Shown piece after piece: positions 60,424-64,000 of a DNA stretch of 64,000 nucleotides. The stretch lies in NCBI RefSeq assembly GCF_000612625.1, contig NZ_CCAS010000013.1:26520-90519 (forward strand), in the 5' to 3' direction. The notes beneath the pieces are model-generated. The model was not told where the DNA came from. It saw only the letters and a program-made list of their open reading frames with translations, and made no database searches. Position numbers and translations under genes: made by a program. Position 1 is the stretch's first letter, and every line of letters starts with the position of its first letter. This stretch comes from Neobacillus jeddahensis. Its GTDB lineage: Bacteria; Bacillota; Bacilli; Bacillales; Cytobacillaceae.

Positions 60424-62817
60424 CTATGCTTTCTTAACTTCAACAAGGTTTGTTAATTGCGGATTTGCTTTAGCAAGGGCAGTCGGTCTCTGTGATGTCA
60501 GCACATTAACTGAACCCCGTTGATCAAGCCCGTTTTTATCAGGAGTATACCAAGCACCTTGAGGAATTCCAGCAACTCCTGGAGTGATTCTTGGTGTCAC
60601 TTTTACATCAATCAAAAGAGAACCCCGTTCATTAAACACCTGAACACGGTCACCATTTTTTATCCCTCGTTTATCGGCATCGTTCGGATTCAACCACATT
60701 TCTTGTTTGGCTGCTTCTTCAAGCCATTCCTGGTTATCATAGGTGGAGTGACATCTTCGTTTATAATGCCAACTGATCAGCTGTAATGGAAATTCATTAA
60801 TTAATGGATCCTCTGGTCCCTCCCATGAGGAGATATATTTCGCAATCGCAGGAATTTCTTCATGTTGGTTCATATCCCATAATGCTTTTGAAAACAATTC
60901 AATCTTCCCAGAAGGAGTCTCAAATGGATTTTTCTCAAGATCATCAATTTGATCTTTAAAGCCTACAAGTGGTTCATCATATTTAAAGTGATGTACTCCT
61001 TGCTTTCGGAATTCCTCGAACGTCGGAAAGTTCGGATCTAACTCTTTTTTCGTTCTTTCCACACTTTCCTTTACTAAGTCAAGAGTGCTTCTCCCTTCGG
61101 TAAATTTCTCTTTAACACCTAATTTACCTGCAATTTCTGCAAACACATCATATTCATCCCGGCATTCATATAGTGGGTCAATTGTTTTATCGCCAAAAAC
61201 GACGTAATCTCCGAAACACCAAGGTACACCGATATCATAGCGTTCAAAAAAGGTTGTTCCAGGCAATAAAATATCAGCATATTTAGCACTTGGAGTCATA
61301 AATAAATCACTGACAACAATAAACTCAACTTTACTTTCATCTTCTAAAAGTTTGCGAGTTTTATTGATATCCGCATGCTGATTAATCAACATGTTCCCTG
61401 CCATATTAAAAATGGCTTTAATGTTAGTCGTAAGTTTATCTGTGCCAACTAAACCATCTGTAGCGGTCATTTCCGTGCCTTTTTCAACAGCAGTTGTCCA
61501 AAGGAAACAAGGGATAGATGCTTTTACAGGATTTTCAACTGAAAATGGATAAACAATGTCTGAGCGGCTCCAATAACCTGTCCCTGCAGCCCAGCCGCCA
61601 AGCTTACCAACATTTCCGGTCAAACAGGCTAATTGAGCACCCCCACGCATAAATTGCTCACCATACGCTTGTCGCTGCGCAGCCCAGCCTTGTATTAACG
61701 CGGCTGGCTTAGTGTTCGCATATTCACGGGCAATTTCACGTATTTTAGCTGCAGAGACCCCACAAATCTGTTCGGCCCATTCAGGGGTTTTTGGAACACC
61801 ATCTTTTTCTCCTAGTAAATAATTTTGTAAGGATTCCTCTTTCGCTACTCCATCCGGCATATGATCCCCGTCAAAACCAATACAATATTTATCTAAGAAC
61901 GCTTGATCATGCAATTTTTCGGTAACAATCACATACCCCATTGCATCCATCAAAGCCGTATCAGTTGTTGGAAGGATTGGAATCCACTCATCTGCAAAGG
62001 CTATTGCCGTATCTGTATATCTTGGGTCAATGACGATAATTTTTGTACCATTTTTCTTTGCCTGCATTAAATATTCACGATATGGTGTCGAAAAAATCAT
62101 TTCGGATGGGTTTTGACCCCATAAAATAATCAACTTTGAATGCAAGAGAGAATCAAAACTGCTACCAGAATTGTTGGTTCCATACGTATACGGAGTGGCA
62201 ACATTTCCAGCACCAGAACTATAATCATTCCGAGCATTCAAATAACCGCCTGTAAGAGCTAATAATTTCCTTGCTGCACTTTTTCCCCCGTGTAGTCCCC
62301 AACTTTGCCCTGATGCATAGTTTACATACCTTGATTCAGGACCATACTTATCCCCAATTCGTTTAACCTTCGACGCAATCGTTTCAATGGCTTCGTCCCA
62401 AGATATCCGTTCAAATTTGCCTTCGCCCCTTTTCCCAATTCGCTTCATCGGAAATTTCAGTCGATCCGGGTGATAGAGTAAACTGCGATAGTTTCTACCC
62501 CTGACACATGCTCGGAGTGGAGGCGTCGATAGGTCACCGCCCGGTTGTGTGTCAGTACTTACACGTACTACTACTCCATCTTTTACATGGGCTTTAATGA
62601 CACAGCGTCCCCCGCAGTTATTAATACTACATGTTGAAATAATTTTCTCATTGTCTTTTGCAACTGCTTTTTTTGTTTCTTCTTTATGGTCCACCAGCAT
62701 CTTTGTTCCAATTCCACCAGCGATTACCGGAATCCCAATCGCCCCTGACCATTTCAGAAAGGTGCGCCTCTGCATTTTATTGTTTAATAAATTCTTTAAA
62801 TGGTTATTTTCAGACAT
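60424..62817 (-). CDS. dmsA: DMSO reductase-like molybdopterin catalytic subunit (DmsA)
   Basis: 797 aa. Twin-arginine signal QRRTFLKWSG (R17, R18) for export. [4Fe-4S] ligands C63, C68, C72 and C104. The Mo ligand Ser is in NDYSSGAG (S200/S201), as in DMSO reductases. Very long colinear similarity to E. coli DmsA, for example GEGKFERISWDEA, IDPRYTDT and QEMWLNPNDADKRG. It reduces S- or N-oxides, or possibly selenate-type anions; the exact acceptor is open. Its start overlaps the chaperone gene by 8 nt. ATG behind GGGAGG. Confidence 0.92.
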   Translation of the reverse strand: MSENNHLKNLLNNKMQRRTFLKWSGAIGIPVIAGGIGTKMLVDHKEETKKAVAKDNEKIISTCSINNCGGRCVIKAHVKDGVVVRVSTDTQPGGDLSTPPLRACVRGRNYRSLLYHPDRLKFPMKRIGKRGEGKFERISWDEAIETIASKVKRIGDKYGPESRYVNYASGQSWGLHGGKSAARKLLALTGGYLNARNDYSSGAGNVATPYTYGTNNSGSSFDSLLHSKLIILWGQNPSEMIFSTPYREYLMQAKKNGTKIIVIDPRYTDTAIAFADEWIPILPTTDTALMDAMGYVIVTEKLHDQAFLDKYCIGFDGDHMPDGVAKEESLQNYLLGEKDGVPKTPEWAEQICGVSAAKIREIAREYANTKPAALIQGWAAQRQAYGEQFMRGGAQLACLTGNVGKLGGWAAGTGYWSRSDIVYPFSVENPVKASIPCFLWTTAVEKGTEMTATDGLVGTDKLTTNIKAIFNMAGNMLINQHADINKTRKLLEDESKVEFIVVSDLFMTPSAKYADILLPGTTFFERYDIGVPWCFGDYVVFGDKTIDPLYECRDEYDVFAEIAGKLGVKEKFTEGRSTLDLVKESVERTKKELDPNFPTFEEFRKQGVHHFKYDEPLVGFKDQIDDLEKNPFETPSGKIELFSKALWDMNQHEEIPAIAKYISSWEGPEDPLINEFPLQLISWHYKRRCHSTYDNQEWLEEAAKQEMWLNPNDADKRGIKNGDRVQVFNERGSLLIDVKVTPRITPGVAGIPQGAWYTPDKNGLDQRGSVNVLTSQRPTALAKANPQLTNLVEVKKA

Positions 62818-63475
62818 TGGCTAACGCCTCCCGTATTTCCAATAAAGATGCTAAATCGTAGTTAATAAAGTCTTTCAATAGCATGGCAGCCCCGATGTAT
62901 AACTGACTTTTGGTATGATCAATAACTCTGTCACAAAAATTAGGAATCCAAATGGATAGATGTTCTTGATGCAGGTGTATCTGACTAGAGATTAATTCTA
63001 AAATTTCATCCGTTTCGCTTGGCTGCAAGCATAAATCAGAAAGATGAATCATAAATTCCAATTCAAGTAGCAAATGGTCATCCGGTTCATTATTTTCTTT
63101 GATAAATTTAAGTCCAAATTGATGATATTGGTCTCTTATTTGAAGCATACAATCATCAAATAACAGATGGTCTTTACTCCTATAAAATGATTCCCAAGGA
63201 GGTGCAGCCAAATAGCCTGGTCCAACAAAAAGACGATGATATTCCTCTATTTCTAGTCTGTAGTTTTCTGTGGTCAATTGTGCAAAGAAGCAAGCGAGAA
63301 TTCCTCCACCTTCGTGGAACTCCTCTAGTTCACCAAAATTTACTAGGGTACCAATTTCAAACAATATCTCCTCATTTGTTGGATCTAAAAATAAGGAATA
63401 TAGGATTTTGTAAAAATTTTGTCTCGATTGCATAAACGGCTGTAATTGGGTATGTATCGACTTAGTTAATGTCAT
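62810..63475 (-). CDS. TorD/DmsD-family chaperone
   Basis: 221 aa, all-helical. The family motif is seen as EEYHRLFVGPGYLAAPPWESFY, the E..RLF.GP....PP.ES.Y signature of TorD/NarJ-type chaperones that bind twin-arginine signals and help cofactor loading. It precedes dmsA in the operon, overlapping it by 8 nt, so it most likely serves DmsA. Start at 63475 with AAGGAG 7 nt upstream; the GTG at 63481 is a less likely start. Confidence 0.85.
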   Translation of the reverse strand: MTLTKSIHTQLQPFMQSRQNFYKILYSLFLDPTNEEILFEIGTLVNFGELEEFHEGGGILACFFAQLTTENYRLEIEEYHRLFVGPGYLAAPPWESFYRSKDHLLFDDCMLQIRDQYHQFGLKFIKENNEPDDHLLLELEFMIHLSDLCLQPSETDEILELISSQIHLHQEHLSIWIPNFCDRVIDHTKSQLYIGAAMLLKDFINYDLASLLEIREALANV

Positions 63476-63491
63476 TTCCACTCTCCTTAAA

Positions 63492-63507
63492 TGTGAAATA
63501 TTTCACA
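63492..63507. promoter_or_regulatory. Perfect TGTGA-N6-TCACA palindrome ahead of the dms-like operon
   Basis: TGTGAAATATTTCACA is fully symmetric and fits both Fnr (TGTGA-N6-TCACA) and Rex (TGTGAA-N4-TTCACA) consensus. It lies only 16 bp before the start codon, in the leader, a place suited to repression (Rex-like) more than Fnr activation. It might also serve the divergent gene. Confidence 0.7.
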
Positions 63508-63715
63508 TACATTAATAAATTTATTCCTCCTTTTTCTTAGTAAATATGTAAGCCTTTCAATGTTTATCTTACCTTATAGCTCCAAAGTTGGAACTGATTT
63601 GTTCAATTATTCACATTAAGTTCAAAATCAATAGACACTTCAGTAGTAATTTTTTTCAGTGAGGAAAAAAAGGTGTATAATAAGATGGTCGAATAAACAG
63701 CAAAGGATGATACAC

Positions 63716-64000
63716 TTGAACATTACTGGACACGAAGTTGAAAAATTAGAAGACCCATTTGGTTTATTATCAGGTGATCGCTATGAGTTCTTTCTTGAAC
63801 TTGAAGTAGATATAGAAGATGAGCTCTATTCTGAAAATGGAATTGGCTTAAAAGTTATTTTTGTAAGTGATGAAAGCGAAGAAAAAATTACCAACTATTA
63901 CTTTTATGAACGTGGAAGCGACAAGGTTCTTGATTTTGAACTGGAGGAAGATGAGGAGGAACTTGTCCTTACTTATTGTAAAGAACATCGGGTGGAATAA
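63716..64000 (+). CDS. DUF6509-type conserved hypothetical protein
   Basis: 94 aa, complete, ending on the last base of the window. TTG start with AAAGGA 8 nt upstream; a longer frame from 63659 has no ribosome site. The sequence begins MNITGHEVEKLEDPFGLLSGDR when TTG is read as Met, is strongly acidic (EDELYSE, EEDEEEL) and looks beta-rich. I recall this as a small family of bacilli (DUF6509) without known function. TATAAT lies at 63676-63681. Confidence 0.75.
   Translation: MNITGHEVEKLEDPFGLLSGDRYEFFLELEVDIEDELYSENGIGLKVIFVSDESEEKITNYYFYERGSDKVLDFELEEDEEELVLTYCKEHRVE

Overview
The window looks like chromosome from a low-GC, endospore-forming, facultatively anaerobic Bacillaceae bacterium, in the Bacillus/Neobacillus range. 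Evidence for this: AT-rich DNA, AGGAGG ribosome sites with many TTG/GTG starts, spore genes (H-type SASP, Sda-like, YhfH, YuzL-like, GerP-like), lipoteichoic acid synthase, MprF, and a trp operon controlled by T-boxes. The genus is an inference.

Layout. 0-6.5 kb: two tandem membrane proteins (the first cut by the edge), aspartokinase III, a CoA-type Nudix hydrolase and an ABC importer of the TrpX type. 6.4-14 kb: a 42-aa ORF, a giant polytopic membrane protein, an HD hydrolase and LtaS. 14.3-25 kb: sspH, an acyl-CoA dehydrogenase, two NarK transporters (one fused to a PAS domain) behind Fnr-type boxes, a LysM-3D wall protein, a formate dehydrogenase whose in-frame UGA is read as selenocysteine, and an MHYT/PAS histidine kinase. 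25-35.6 kb: small genes (YhfH, YdjO-like with an ATT start, XapX), a MutS2 paralogue without Smr, CidAB/LrgAB, SCO, an ABC-F protein, a cluster of spore-related small genes and a DD-carboxypeptidase. 35.7-48.5 kb: MprF, a cupredoxin, pflBA, a MifM-like arrest peptide with YidC2, an acyl-CoA synthetase, an Sda-like inhibitor and a two-component system with a 42-aa membrane protein ahead of it. 48.6-57 kb: mnmH (tRNA 2-selenouridine synthase) and a complete trpEGDCFBA operon behind tandem Trp T-boxes. 57-64 kb: an MFS pump, tRNA-Gly(CCC) and tRNA-Ser(CGA), a DMSO-reductase-like operon (torD-like, dmsA, dmsB, polyferredoxin) and a DUF6509-type gene.

The unifying theme is anaerobic metabolism. 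Pyruvate formate-lyase makes formate, a Sec-type formate dehydrogenase can oxidise it, NarK proteins move nitrate/nitrite, and a molybdopterin reductase offers another electron sink; several of these carry Fnr- or Rex-like palindromes. A second theme is selenium. The Sec UGA with a SECIS hairpin and mnmH both need selenophosphate, so the genome should encode selD, and for the Sec codon selA, selB and a tRNA-Sec, none of which lie here.

The observations most worth following are the Sec formate dehydrogenase, which would normally be mis-annotated as a broken gene; the MifM-like peptide with a visible anti-Shine-Dalgarno stem; the NarK-PAS fusion; the natural Cys-to-Ser change in a DmsB cluster site; and the ATT start codon of the YdjO-like gene.
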